Assembly: GCF_009727055.1 (NCBI RefSeq)
Contig: NC_052355.1
Span: 4,284,210-4,348,209, forward strand
Source: Benincasa hispida
Taxonomy: Eukaryota > Streptophyta > Magnoliopsida > Cucurbitales > Cucurbitaceae
Reading direction: 5' to 3'
DNA length: 64,000 nt
The position numbers were made by a program, and so were the translations under genes. Shown in pieces: positions 13,831 to 26,859 of the stretch. The notes below the pieces were generated by a model. It saw nothing but the letters and a program-made list of their open reading frames with translations, did no database searches and was not told where the DNA came from. Position 1 is the first letter of the stretch. Every line of letters begins with the position of its first letter.

Positions 13831-15743
13831 TTTCTGCCATCCTTTAGGGGAACACTTCCACGGTGCCTCAAGGTGATGCGCAGTAACTTTATTCAACCTA
13901 ACGAGTGAGACTGAGAGATATGCTGTCACACTTCCCGCTCCTACTTACTATGAACACTCTCTCCATCCACCTTGATATTGACCTACCTAAACACCATCCA
14001 TTAGGGGGACACGCCAAAGGTGCCTCGAGGTCGAAGGTAGATCTCACGGTGTGGACTATTTAAAAGAAACGTGAAAGGTTTAAGTGAAGCATCTTATGCC
14101 CCAAATACCTCTCATTGAATGTTCTACCTAGGGGTTCATTAACCTAAACAATCTGGCTACTAATTTTAGTCTAAGTCGTCTTTTTAAACTCTGCTCATAG
14201 ACAACATTTGTCTATGAAATATAAAAAAGTTCAAGTAGTCACATTTAAACACTTTAATGGACTACCCTTAACTTGCATGCATGTATCAAATCTATCTAAT
14301 TCACCTTTCCAGGTAAGTTCCTAGGTAGGGGTGTTACGTTTCCGTCAACCTAAATACCCCAGCCTAGACAGAACCCGCCTTAGACAAAAGGTCCCATATA
14401 GATAGATTTGCTACACTTTATCCTTTTATTAGTCAATTTAATCCTATTAAACTGATTAAAAGATTAAAGCCTTAGGGTTACTAATCATATTAAAACTATG
14501 ATCTTAGGTCTATGTGATCCAATTTTTTAATATTTTAAAACCATGAATTAAACCTAAGTAAGCATGCATGTCTTTCTTATTTCTTTTAGTTCTAATTTCT
14601 CTTGAACTTTTAAAAAGAAACAACTAAAAAACCATTGTGCATAATGAGGTGTTTATAACACTTATAAAGAAACCTATGTGTCATGCTTCATGCAATGTCC
14701 GGTTATTACTATACATAACTTTTATATAACGCGTAATAACCAAGCAAACATGCTATCATTAACCCGTATACTATAACAATTATAATATAAAGATGATGCA
14801 TGTCAATGCTTTTTATGCATGCATAAATATAACTCTTATATTATATGATGCATGAGCATGCTCTTACATAATTAAATCATGCTTCTCTAAATTATAACAA
14901 TTACAATAGAGAGATAATGCATGACCAATGCATAACCTAAGGTGGGATTTACTATATGTTCATACCATATGACATATAAAAACCATACATCGCATGTAAT
15001 ACATTAAGGATTAATGGACCGGGATGAGCCTTTACAAAAATCAGAATGAAATAACCCTATCTATTACATTTTTAATCGAGCAAATCGGTTCACAAGCGAA
15101 CCGGGTCTTGAACCGCCAGGAGGACTCCATCGTGTAGTAAACGCCAAAGGTAGACAATCGCCTAATGCGCACTAGACGATAGACGCAAAAACTAAACGAT
15201 CATGCATATGACTACGAGACTGTGAAGCATGATCGTCTATGCGATCGCTTAATGCGGCGACAGGTAAACAATTTACCTTGTGTTACTAAGAGATCGTCTA
15301 GTCAGTTACTAAGCAATGAAGCTTGTTGAGCTAAACGATTGTCTAGTGCACGTGCACATAAAACGATTCGCGAGCATCCCATCATCTACATGACCCGATA
15401 CTCAGTGATCGCTTACCCCATCGTCTACACGACGCGATCAACCCTTGATCGACTCTTTCCTCGAAGAATTGCAACGCTTGCTCCGATCTTCTTCACGAAC
15501 GACTTGAGACTCATACAAACCTTAAATTACAGACTCGATAATGATTATTAATGCCCAAAAATGTAGGGGCCTTTACAAACAACCACAAATGTAAAAGAAT
15601 TAAATCAAATCGAGGCTAACATCCATGAAAACATCCATTAATCCGCACATCCATAAAAAAAAACAATTAAACAGAGTAGACATGCACCCACCAAGAATGT
15701 ATATGTAATTCGTTGCAATAATGAAATTGGAATATCAGAACCT
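13830..15743 (-). mobile_element. Copia-associated non-coding internal segment, copy 2
   Basis: This stretch parallels 8407-10075 block for block and ends, in minus orientation, at a primer binding site. That makes it the 5' untranslated leader of a copia element whose 5' LTR lies to the right. No coding sequence survives in it. Confidence 0.6.
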
Positions 15744-15756
15744 GGCTCTGATACCA
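15744..15756 (-). promoter_or_regulatory. Primer binding site (initiator Met tRNA), element X
   Basis: The minus strand reads TGGTATCAGAGCC, the standard plant retrotransposon site complementary to the 3' end of initiator tRNA-Met. It sits two bases from an LTR-type TG/CA edge at 15759. Confidence 0.85.
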
Positions 15757-15758
15757 AT

Positions 15759-16090
15759 TGAAGATGACATGGGCAAGAATATCCCCAACAGCATGGGCAT
15801 CGACTCTCCGCATGGCTATGCTACCTACTGCATGGGTTTGCCTTCAGCCTTGGATGTGCCGACGTATGGTATGCGTTGATGCGCTTACCTTCAAGCTTTG
15901 TATGCTACCTGTCACGTGGGTTTGCGTTCAGCCTTGTAAGTGTCGACACATGGTATGCATTGACACGCTTACCTTCAAACTCCTTTGCTTTGCAAGGCCA
16001 TTACACCATTGCATGGAATGCATCCCACCGTAAGCCATCATCGCATGCCATCTTGATGCAAGTCATCATTGTATGCCAAGATACTAGGCG
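15759..16090 (-). mobile_element. Truncated LTR of element X
   Basis: The stretch starts at the LTR edge next to the primer binding site. It contains repeated gcatgggcatcgact / catgggttt words also seen at 9900-10060. It ends where another leader begins at about 16090. Confidence 0.45.
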
Positions 16091-16383
16091 CCGTGAGACA
16101 TAAGCAAATTCTCTATTTTGCTCTAAAAAATTGGGCTCCAGACAGTTTCATTTCTAACCCTAAACGACCCAAAAATACAGACTCGATTGCAAAAATAAAA
16201 TGCCCAAACAATAGGCCCTTAAAATTTTCAAATCAACATAATATTTTACAATTTATGGTACCAATAAATGAAATTATCTATCAAGCGAACCTCATACATA
16301 TTCAAGCAAAATGCAGAAAAATAACCCACTTCATGAACTAATTTTTGTTTCAAAAACAAAAAATCCACATGCAAGAAAAACTG

Positions 16384-16395
16384 TCTCTGATACCA
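16384..16395 (-). promoter_or_regulatory. Primer binding site, element Y
   Basis: The minus strand reads TGGTATCAGAGA, one base off the tRNA-Met consensus. It lies two bases from the LTR edge at 16398. Confidence 0.8.
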
Positions 16396-16397
16396 AT

Positions 16398-19300
16398 TGA
16401 AGGAATCTAATTCCCGTGGAAGCATGTGAACGTCTTGCATTTAGACATTTTATTTTTATGGAAACAAAAATAGTAAAATGAAACATGCATTTGTAGGATA
16501 ACCACTCAAATAAAACTATAAGCATGCTAGAAAAGAGGAAGAAGAGAAAAAATCAAAAATCACCTTTGTTGATTCTTCTAGCTTTCCTCTTCCACCATTA
16601 TCAACGATCTCAAACTTCTCCAATGAAGGGCACAACCAACAAAGTTAACTTGCTATTCTCTACGATTCCAAAAAACTTGGAAGAGTGGTCTCCAAGGACT
16701 TTTGAGGAGGAAAATGGTAGAGAATTTTTAGAAAGAAGTTAGAGAGAAGGTGGAGGCTTGGAGGCTAGGTTTTTTCTTTTTGTGTAATTAAAAAACTCTT
16801 GTCCTAAATAGGCTATAAGGATATATTTATATGGAGAAGAGTTAACCCCTTCCCCAAGTATTTCTCTTTATACTCTTAGCACTAATTAATTAAATAATCT
16901 TTATTTAATTAATTGGCACATTAATTAAATGACCATATATTAAATCTTATTTAATATAAATTTAATTAATTATCATAAATACCATATTTATACTAACCTC
17001 CAATCTCCATTGTTTTTTAATCAATTAATTAACCATAAATTAATCAATTAAATAACTATATTAAATCATATTTAATATGGAGTTAATTAATATATATATA
17101 TCACATATTTATATGTGTACATCTCTTTATGAATCCAATTCATTTAAATCTTTTATTTCTATCTTATTCAAATATATCTCTCTTACATAATTTGGATTAT
17201 AGATCATAACTATAATTAACCATTATATATTAATCTCATTAATATAAAATTCTCTCATTTTATTTGAACACTTTAAATCATTCTTCATTATTATCCTTTA
17301 GTGAGCTAACAAAGGGACCTTATGGACCTACACATTAGAAGCTCTAATGATATGAGATTAATTGATTAAATTCTTTGAATCCAATTAATCAATATTCATT
17401 AACTACTGATCATTCCACTAAAGATCGATAATTACACTCTTCGCACTTTAGATATATTTTTGTGTCCATGGTTATAACAAATCAACAAAAGGATGACCCT
17501 TCACAAGTGCTCATAACTACAGGTGGGTCATTTTGACCCTTGTAGTTACATCTAACTCCTTAAGTACCACTGATTCCTCTAATGAACAAACAGTTTATAG
17601 TCCAACTATAAACTAACACCTCTCGGGCCAGTGAGAGGTTGAGGCCTTATTGTTCAAGACCTGAAACCAGCTATTAAGGGAGCAATTTATCTACTTTTCT
17701 AAGGAATGTGAATGAGTGAATTCCATCTTGTGTAGCTGTGTTCCCAGCTCCATAATTAGAAAAATCTTCAAAATGGTAGACTTATTGAGTCGGCTATCAT
17801 GGCTACTCTCACCCATACAGATCAAAGGATTGCTATCATAAACAGGATTAAGTTCAAGTCTCCTATGGCCATCCTAGTGAAATATTAGTTTCTTCAAGTT
17901 ACGGTGTTATAAAGAGAAACTAATTATTTCGTGGCCTGGTCTATGTATAAACTTCTTTAGACAGGATACCCCCATTCACATATCTTTACATGTGTAAGAT
18001 TTAAACAATATGCAGCGGAAGTATCGAGGATCTATAAGCATTCTAATTCACTAATTTTGGCAAAAACTAAAGCATGTGCTTCTTAAAAAGTGGGTTTTTA
18101 GAACATACCTTTGATGAACTCTCCAAAAAAACGTTTGTACAGCTACTGTCTTTGATACCATCATGAACCACCTCAAAGCCTTCCCTACTATGCTCTTGGA
18201 GCTTTAGGCAGAGTTGTGGGACTCAAGAACAGCTTGAAGATATGAAGAAGCAAGAGAAGATCATAGAAGCCGATTTGAAGAAGATAGTTTCTTCTTTGCA
18301 GAAAATTTTCTCTCAAAATTCTGCATTCCTCCTCCTCCAACAACTCCAATCTTCTTTATATATATTAGATGAACATGCAAAGAGATGGAGTGTATGGCTT
18401 GCAGCTCATGCTTGGAGAATCAAAGTAGATAGGATAATGGCTTTTGTATGAGCATAAACATGGTAATGGAGAAAATTCATTTTACGTTTTGTGCAACCAT
18501 GCAAAACGTTTTTCCATTTTCTTTTAAAAAAATGATTTTCAACCATTTAAATTCAAAATTTTATTTTCTTAAATTAATTTCATAAAAATTTTAAAAAAAA
18601 ATAATTAATTAATTTAATATCAAATATTAAATTAATTTTTGCACAATAATCATCTTCATACATTTAAATCATATTTAAGTATTTATTCTCTTGTTCCGTT
18701 TAATTTGAACGTTTCAAATTAATTTCTCAAGTTACCCTAAAGCTTATCCATTTATGAGCTAGTAGGAGGACCTCGCGGATCTATAGATCATGGGCTCTAA
18801 CGATCCGAGATTAATCGACTAAACTATCTAACCCCAATTCGTTAACTAATGGGTGATTCCACTAAAGCCCATAGCTGAACTCCCTTCATTGTAGATATAT
18901 TATGTCCACTCGATATAACCATGATTAGTAAGTTAGCCTTTCACAAGTTGCTTGTAATAATGGCTGGGTCGAATCCCTGTTTTACCCTCGAAATTACCTC
19001 TTGTTTCTTAAGTTCCACTAATCCCCTAATGAACAATTAATTTGTGATCCAATCAACAAATCAAATCCCTCTCAGGCCAATGAGAGGGTGAGGCCTCTTG
19101 TTCAAGACCCAGAATCAACACTTGAAGGGAACAACCTCTCTACTAACCCTAATTGGGTAGGAGTAAGTTCCCTCTTGCACCCTATGTTCCCAGCTATTCA
19201 TCCGGTCTTATCCTCAAAATGGTAAGCTTATTGAGTAGAGGCAATTGGTCTACTCTCACTATTTGCAGATTAAAAGATAATCCCGAACAAACAGGAGTTC

Positions 19301-20098
19301 ATAGTTAGCTCAGGTTTAAGGTTAAGTTACCTAGATCATCGCTTTGAAATAATCAGTATTAAACAGTAAACAACGTTATAAAGTAAGAGTGACAGGTTTC
19401 GTGGTCCGATCTTGCACAAAACTCATTTGCACAGGACACCCCCACTCCTCATGTCTCAACATGCACGAATTAGGATCACTTCGTATGTAGCACTTTACAA
19501 CTCTTTGTAACAACTATAGAGTGGACCACAGTGTTACCAGAATAAGTACCCAACCTTATTCATATATTATAGATCATTTTGACAATTTACTCGAACCTGA
19601 TCCACTTGTATGTCTCCACATAAAGTTCAAGTACACATATAATAGTCAAGGGACTTAGGTTTATTGGATCTCTAAAAAATACAATATATTCAACAACAAC
19701 TGTATTGAATTCTCATAATAAGTTCTAATGTTTACAAACCACGAGTTTTAGGACATAAAACCCAACAACATGAACAATATGGTTCATATTGTTTGTAACA
19801 CTTACATCTCATATAATAATTACAAAGTGGGTCGTATCCATAATGTTACCAGGATAAGGCACCGAACCTTCATCTATTTACTGCAGACCTTTTAGGTTAT
19901 TACTTGGACATGAACCACATGTATGTCCACAACATACTGTTCAACTAACATCATATAACCTTGGATCTTAGTTTTTTGGATTGAATTAATGTTGTCTAAA
20001 TGTCCAATAAAATACCTCTTATTTTATTAGATAAATAAGTTGTATTAGCAAAAATACAAACCACAAGATATACTAGATTTAGGATATCAATCCCAACA
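16398..20098 (-). mobile_element. LTR of element Y, split by a nested solo LTR
   Basis: The outer edges are tgaaggaatc at 16398 and tcccaaca at 20098. Removing the nested 17993-19767 insertion and one 5-bp duplication leaves about 1.9 kb, a normal length for this lineage. The right edge abuts the 3' part of a gypsy element at 20099. Confidence 0.7.
17993..19767 (-). mobile_element. Solo LTR, 1775 bp, copia family A
   Basis: It begins tgtaagattt and ends acccaaca. The 5-bp sequence acatg lies directly before it (17988-17992) and directly after it (19768-19772). Its internal text matches 6465-8406. An LTR with its own perfect duplication and no internal region is a solo LTR left by recombination between the two LTRs of an element. 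Confidence 0.88.
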
Positions 20099-20703
20099 CT
20101 TACTTCTTGATCGTCCCAAGCAAGGTTAAATTCATTTAATCATGTTTTTTTTTACTCAGTTTACACGTATCTAATCTAAAGTCTTAATAGTCATTTAAGC
20201 AATGCAAACAATCACTTAATAATCCAAAGTCAAGTATTCATTTGAACCTCATTGTAAAAGGATTTTCAAGTAAGATCATGTATGAATGAAAGCAATGCTT
20301 TGAAATTTTAAAATCAAAGAAAACCCAAAAAAAAATTTTTATCCTACTTCCATTTCATTTTTTCTCTACTCTGTCTCAGTTATCGGACCAAGGCATACCA
20401 AACTTGCAAAAAAGAAGGCAACACTAAGACAGTGGTGCCTAACTCATGCACACAAAAAAATAGAGGGCATTTGTTTTACCAAGAGGGCTGGCTACATTTC
20501 ACACACCCATTGTAGCGATTCAATCCGCTCTTTTCTCACAAGATCCTCACTTATCACAACAGGGTAGCTCTTTTCACCTTTATCCATGCACACACGCACA
20601 CTTTTTTTTTTTTTTTTAATGCAAGCTAACATTTTTTTAAGATTAACTTACTCTTTTTTTTTATAGGAACTATTTTGCTTCTTCTTTTTTTTCTTTCTTT
20701 CTT

Positions 20704-20705
<2 letters not shown>

Positions 20706-20749
<44 letters not shown>
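20706..20749. repeat. 44-base T run
   Basis: A long homopolymer within the gypsy 3' non-coding region. Its length is likely unreliable in the assembly. Confidence 0.9.
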
Positions 20750-20753
<4 letters not shown>

Positions 20754-22750
20754 ACACACACTAAGCTTCTTTTATTCACTTTGTCTAGTTTTGCTCTACA
20801 ATAACAAAGGTTACTCTAAAGCCAAAGGTGGGTCTTTCAAAGTGACATTGAAAATCCAAGAAAGATAATCTGTTTCTAAGATTCTAAGATTTGAATATTT
20901 TTTAGCTAAGTTTTTATTATGCATGAAATTGCATGAAAATATTTTTAAAATGGGCTCAAAATCATGAAATATTTTTTCACTTAAAGATCATGAAAGCATA
21001 AACTAAATAAGTGTATCATTAACTCTCATTGAAAAGAAACGAAAAACTAGGCAAATGTCATGCATTGATCATTCATTCAAACAACCATTCATTGATTTGG
21101 AGCAAAAAAATGGATCATAATTAATATGGGAAAATACCCAAAATATCATGGAGTACCACAGAAGCCCAAATTCAGAGTCACAAATTTATTCATCAATTCT
21201 AAGCAAAACTAAAGATAGTATACATGCAAAATAATCATGCTTAACCACACCCACTCCCAATTTTCAGAGCAAACATTATCCTCAATATGTTATGCTACAA
21301 ATTAAAGATCAAGGACAAAAGAAAAGGGAGGGAACAAAAAAAACTCCCCTGGATTTAGATGCGTGCTAAGGTTGAACATGATGCATTTCTAGCAATGTAT
21401 GTGATTATGTTGTCAAGAGAAAGAAAGTCATTCAAAGTTCTCTTAGTTCTTTCATTCTTTGAAAAATAATGATGAAAACTAAAAATCTGAAAGGATTAAA
21501 AAAAAGCTATTAAATTTGACGTGCGGGTGCCTCCAGAAAGCGTAAATTTTTATCGTTGGTTGCTCGACATTGGTGATTACAAGCTCATTTGTAAGAGGGT
21601 TAAGTTAAAGCTAAGCTCAAGTGAGCAAAGAAAACTTACCCTTCATTGAAAATTTTGGGCCTATGTTCATTAACCTTGAACTCCTCTTTCTCATCAAGGG
21701 ACATGGAAGTTCTCATTCTTCTTAGGACCTTTCTTCTTCAGACTTTTGAAGCATGAACCCAATAAATTGCTCTTCAAACAAGTAGGGAGTGCCTTGAGCT
21801 CAACCCTTGTTACCTGAGGAACAAAAGAATGAGAAGATTTATTTTTGCTTTTGCTAAAATCAAGTGAAGAATTTGAAACTTCTTTTAAAGGATTTTCATT
21901 ATTGCAAAAAACATTTGAAGAATTTGAAACAACTTTACAAGAATTATCTTTATTGAAAAAATTCATAGAAGAGGGTGAAACATTTTTGAAAGATACATCA
22001 AAATCGAAGTCAATAAACGAAGTCATCAGTTTATTAGAATAGTCATCAACAGACATTATAATCTCATCAATCACACCATGGGTTTCAACAAAACACAAGG
22101 ACAAGTGTTCCCCTGGAAATTTCATAGCATCATGGATATTGAACAAAAACTATATCACCATCAAATTCAATAGAGAGAACCTTTATCTCATCTATTTTGG
22201 TTTTCACGGTTTTCATAAACGGTCTCCCTAGAAGAATGGTAGGGGTCGATGGGGAAGCTGACTCATCTATTTTTAGAATGTAAAAATCAACTAGGAATAT
22301 TAAGTCATCTACTTTAACTAGCCTGTCTTTTACTACCCCTAGTGGTTGGATAAAGGATTTGTCGGTTAGTTATATACAAATGGTGGTCTTTTGTAAATCA
22401 TTCAATTTAATGTCCTCGTAAATATGAAAAGGCATTATGTTTATGGAGGCACCTAAATCAAGCATAGCATGCAAAAAAATTTCTCTCCTATAACACATGG
22501 AAGAGTGAACATACCAAGACCTTGGCATTTCTTAGGCATGTTCTTTTTAAGCATAGCAGTTACATTGTTACTCACACAACTCTTTCCTTATCCTTACCTC
22601 TCTTCTTCTTTATGCAGAACTACTTGAGAAAATTTTCCATTCAGGAGTGGTATGTTGATATGCACTATTTGAAACATTTCAATGAGCTTCTTGCCTCTAT
22701 CTTCTTGCTTAGGTCTAACCAACTTACTGGGGGAAAGGTGCTTTAGCTAC

Positions 22751-23194
22751 TTAAGTCTCAATTAAAGGTGAGGGTGATGTTTTTATCTTAGGACTTGATG
22801 ATGCTTTTGTTTCATTTTCTTTCCCTTGTCTTACCTCTTCTTGTGTTGTGACAAAAGATTGAACAGGGTTGGTAACTGGCATGGAAGAGGTAAAAGAGAT
22901 CTCCTTAGCACTTCTCAATGTGGTTGCACTTAGCTGAGCAGGCAATTTTCCCGATGCCTTGCTCTCAAGTCTACTTATTGTCGTCGCCAGTTGTGTAATT
23001 TGGGTTCCCAGGTTTCTAAATCTAGCTTTTGTTTCTTGTAGAAGAGACTTTGTTTCTTGTGAGAGTTGAATCAAATCCTTTTGCATTTGATGAATATCTT
23101 GTTGAAATTTGAGAGAGTGGTCAGCAAAAGTCTTAACTATATCCTTTACTAACATACTTGGGGATGAAGAAGATGATTGCCTTGACCTCCCCAT
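22751..23194 (-). pseudogene. Gypsy polyprotein linker, coiled-coil rich
   Basis: A 147-codon open stretch is rich in Gln, Lys and Ser, with QQDIHQMQKDLIQLSQETKS and a heptad-like RFRNLGTQITQLATTISRLE. It lies between the zinc knuckle and the protease, as in Athila-like elements. Confidence 0.6.
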
Positions 23195-23282
23195 TTGAAG
23201 TTGGTATGGTCACGCCACCCGGAGTTATATGTGTTAGAATGGGGTCGTACTTCCTTTGGAATCCTACCATTGCATTCACCTC

Positions 23283-23858
23283 TTACTTAGCTTGTGGATA
23301 AGCTTCAGAGGAATGTCCACTTAGTCCGCAATCTCCGCATGTCTTGATTTGAGGAGTTCTGCCTTGGGCCATCTGTGTCATAAGAGTAGTCAAATTAGAT
23401 AATTTTGCTCTCAATTCACTTACCTCCTTGCAGTTCGAAGGGTCTAAGTCTGTGGCTCGTGTTCCAAAATTTTGGGAGTTCTCCACCATGGTGGAGATCA
23501 ATAGACTAGCCTCTAATGGGGTTTTATTGACTAGAGCTCCTCCGGGCACCGCATCGATTGTACTCCATTCTAAAGTAAGTAAACCGGAATAAAAGTATTG
23601 GATGAGGCATTGATCCAAAATTTGGTGATGGGGGAAGCTTGCACATAGTTGTTTGTAGCGCTCCCAATACTCAAATAAGATATCCCCCACTGCTTCCTTA
23701 TCCCGTAGATCTCCTTTCGTATGTTATGGGCTCTTGAAGCCATAGGAACTTTTCTAGGAACTTCTTCTTGAAAGCATTCTAAGTAGTTATTAAGCCAAGC
23801 AAAAGATAGTCTAGCCAATCATTGGCGCCATCCTTTAAGAAGAAAGGGAAGGCCCTTA
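23283..23858 (-). pseudogene. Gypsy gag, C-terminal part
   Basis: The open part 23690-23283 reads EYWERYKQLCASFPHHQI, then IQYFYSGL, NKTPLEASLLISTM, and ends near CGDCGLSGHSSEAYP, a degenerate zinc knuckle. Upstream codons to 23858 read FLKDGANDWLDYL in a shifted frame. These are standard plant gypsy gag landmarks. Confidence 0.85.
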
Positions 23859-25186
23859 TGTCACATCCCCTCCCAAGTTCTATTCCCCAAACCCGAAAGA
23901 AGATGTGAAGACAGCTGACACCACCCTTGTGATATCAACTGTCCAACCATAACCAACACATCAGATAACTAACACGCATATTTTAATTAACCTTTAAAGA
24001 AATTACAAATGTTCATTCTAAATACATTTCCATTTCTAGTTAACCTTAATGACTTTCAATAGTAACCAGATCTGAGGTTTCGCTCCGTGAGAGAGTGGCA
24101 ATCCAGACCTTGAATGGCTTTTCCAGAACGTCCTTCTAGTCTGTTACCTAGGAGGAAGGGAATAAAACATTGGTAAATGTTAACTAAAAGCCCAGTGAGT
24201 AGTATATTTTATAACAAAATACGTTTGTTCTAGAAATTCATTTTTGGAAGCCAATTTCACAATCAACCAATCATAATACATAAAAATGTAACTCTTCCAA
24301 CCTGATAACTGGCTACTCCTGACATGATCATGTATTTTTCAGGTATTCCGATGAATTCCCCAATATGAATGTTGAGGAAACAATCCCAGTACCCTTATAG
24401 CCCGCCGAATGTGCACATGTCGATAATTTCCTGTTAGACGTGCTTGAGACACGCTAACAATTTACTATGGTACAATTCCAATTTCCAATGCAATTCATGT
24501 TATGCAAAACAATAAGAATCAAATCAATAAATAAAATCCAGGAAGACACATTTCCTAGTCATGTCAACTTTCCAAATCCTTATATATATATATATATATA
24601 TATTATATAATCCAAAAACATATGAAAGTAGAAAACCACTCACGTCCTTTTGTTGAGATTTGCTACAATCTTTCTCAAGCAGCTCCTGGTCCTGTTTCCT
24701 CGAATTCTACTTATTTAAAGGAAATCCAAAATTAGCCCAAAATTCCTTAAATAATTTTATTTCGGTCTTAAATATCCTCAAATTAAATAACTTGACTTAC
24801 CCACTTCAACCTACTAAAAAATAGTTGCAACCTTTGAAAATACAGCTTTTGAGGTTATTTATTGATGGAACTCTTATACAAGAGTACCTTTGAGTGGAAG
24901 CGGATCTTTCCAAACGCATTGTGACAGAATTACCACATTTACATTCAAACAAATAGATATGCATCAAACTACTAAATTACCAATATGCTTAAAGATAAAT
25001 AAACAAGAGAACGAGTAAACTTACCAAATGAAGTCTCTCTTCAGTAGAAATCTTGCTCTCTCCACGAATGGATGCTCTCGCTCTCACTGGAATGATAAGA
25101 TATCATTCAACACAACTCTGGTCGTTTACCACGAACGGCCACCACACGAACAGACGAAGAATGGGGACGACACCACCACTTGGAAC
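23859..25186. mobile_element. Solo LTR-like insertion in the gypsy gag
   Basis: The insertion starts tgtcacatccc and is bounded by ccctta on both sides (23853-23858 and 25186-25191). When it is skipped, the gag frame continues through the join as LRLLRAF then FLKDGANDW. The right end reads ggaa(c) rather than the usual CA, so the exact terminus is uncertain. It also holds a (TA)n run at about 24584-24604. The length, about 1.33 kb, and the lack of coding sequence fit a solo LTR. Confidence 0.7.
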
Positions 25187-25237
25187 CCTTAGTAATCTCA
25201 GAGTGAGAATCCAAAGAGTGAGCTCTATTCGGATTTG

Positions 25238-26795
25238 TGATAACTGATAGAAATGTCAGTTATTATAAGCATTTTATTTAGAATTATAAGGGCTAACAGG
25301 TAGAAAACGCAGTGATAATACTTAGAATTTGTGACAAATTGAGTTTTGCGTCGATAAGCACATAAAACCTCACTGACCCAATATTATGCATTATTTCGTG
25401 TCAAAATGTCTATTTTTGTAGCTATCACAGGAATCAAACGCATGCGTTTGTAATAAGCAATCACAGACAAACGCATGAACTAAAGTCAGGCGACCGCAAA
25501 AGACAAACGCAGATGGCAACTCCATGCGTCCAACGCATGGAAGTTACGGTAAATGCATGCGTCCAACACATGGAGAACGTGGTGAACAAATAGAGATTGC
25601 GGCCACGGAGTGACAGCCATAATAGAAGATCACAAGATGGGTATAATGCATTGATAACTAAATTAAGCTCGGACGCATACCTAGGGATATCAACAAGATA
25701 AGGTGATGTGACAACGCCCATACCGCGAAAAAAGCAGCAGTGAGCGGTACCTTCATCATTATAGCCGTCGGCGTCCAAATTCTATAAATAGCCCTTGAGA
25801 CCTTCATTTTAAGACATTCGAGCTTCTGCCTCAAGGCAGAAGTTTGTGATCACATATGAGAGCTTGAAAGAGATTTCTAGTGAGAATTCTTCATCTCCAC
25901 AATCCAGACTGAGTGACGATCGGATCATTCGTCGGTGATAGAGCTCGAGAGAGACATCTTCACCATTCAACCATGGCACCACCGGCAACCTTGACGCAGA
26001 GTCCTTCATCTCCCTTCTAATCTTTGTATTGTATTACATTTTAGCTTGAGATATTAAGATATTTTGTGATCAATGCAAATCTTAATTCCTTCATTACCAT
26101 TTTCTTCATCATCTTCATCTCTATATCATAGTTTATCTTCAGCTTTATTTATCAAAGTCAATCGCATGCTTAATCATGTAGCCTAGAGATAGGATGCATG
26201 TAGCAACCCACCGAGAGGTGTGTGTTGTGCGAGTATAGTGAGTTAATCCTCTTTTCTTGGTGAAAGGCTGTGGCAACGCCTGTCTATGAGATGCTGCATT
26301 GCTTGTCTATAAGTTAAGAAGCCGCGTCTAACTGCCTAAGAAGGTAAGGGATGGAACGCACTAAGCAAGGTTCGTATTGTTCCTAGAGATAGGCACAATC
26401 TTATGCTCCACGCAACCATGCACTATAGAGATATAGTCATACGGCTGACCACCTAGTGGTGTGATGCGTTAGTGCAACGAGCTGGGATTACTCGAGCGAT
26501 TTAAGACAGTAAACATTACTATGCGTTAATGGTTTTTGTGTTTCTACCTATTCTCATTACAAGTCTTCTATTGCTCAATCTGTTTAGTTAGGAGTAGGAG
26601 TAGTATATAAAACATTTAAACCTTCTTCGCTTTATTTTTATTCTTATTCATCGCCTCAAACGCATCACCTCACAAATATTACTGAGTGACAAGTTCCCGT
26701 GTTCAACCTCGGATTACCCAAGAAACTTGCATTTGTGTTATACTTGGCGCAAGCGTAAGAAAACATGTGATAGGAACGTGTGGTCATTGCATGCT
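25238..26795 (+). mobile_element. Gypsy (Athila/Tat-like) LTR
   Basis: It starts tgataactgatag at 25238, has a TATA-like ctataaatagc near 25782, and ends near the block tgttcaacctcgg ... acttggcgcaagcg at 26700-26755, typical of the 3' end of LTRs in this class. A few short open frames inside it carry no recognisable domain. Confidence 0.6.
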
Positions 26796-26859
26796 GAGAT
26801 TAACACATCATCATTCTGACGCATGACCTCAGACGCATGGGAGTAAACGCATCAGTTAT

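Larger units (their letters stand above)
20099..25237 (-). mobile_element. Ty3/gypsy internal region: gag, protease, tail of pol
   Basis: In minus order there are gag (25237-23283, interrupted by a solo LTR), a low-complexity gag tail (23194-22751), an aspartic protease with DLGASINIMPF near 22462-22430, a segment reading MKFPGEHLSLCFVE (22146 on), and then at about 21700-21640 an EFKVNEHRPKIF stretch like the C-terminus of gypsy pol. RT, RNase H and the integrase core are missing between them. A tail reading ttgcttgggacgatcaagaa at about 20122-20103 resembles the 3' non-coding end of this class. It is probably Athila/Tat-like. Confidence 0.75.

Noticed and set aside
21845..22042. A 65-codon plus-strand frame with regular EEFETxxxxxSLL repeats
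   Set aside because: It is the reverse of the Ser/Asn-rich gypsy segment on the minus strand, which has the recognisable context.
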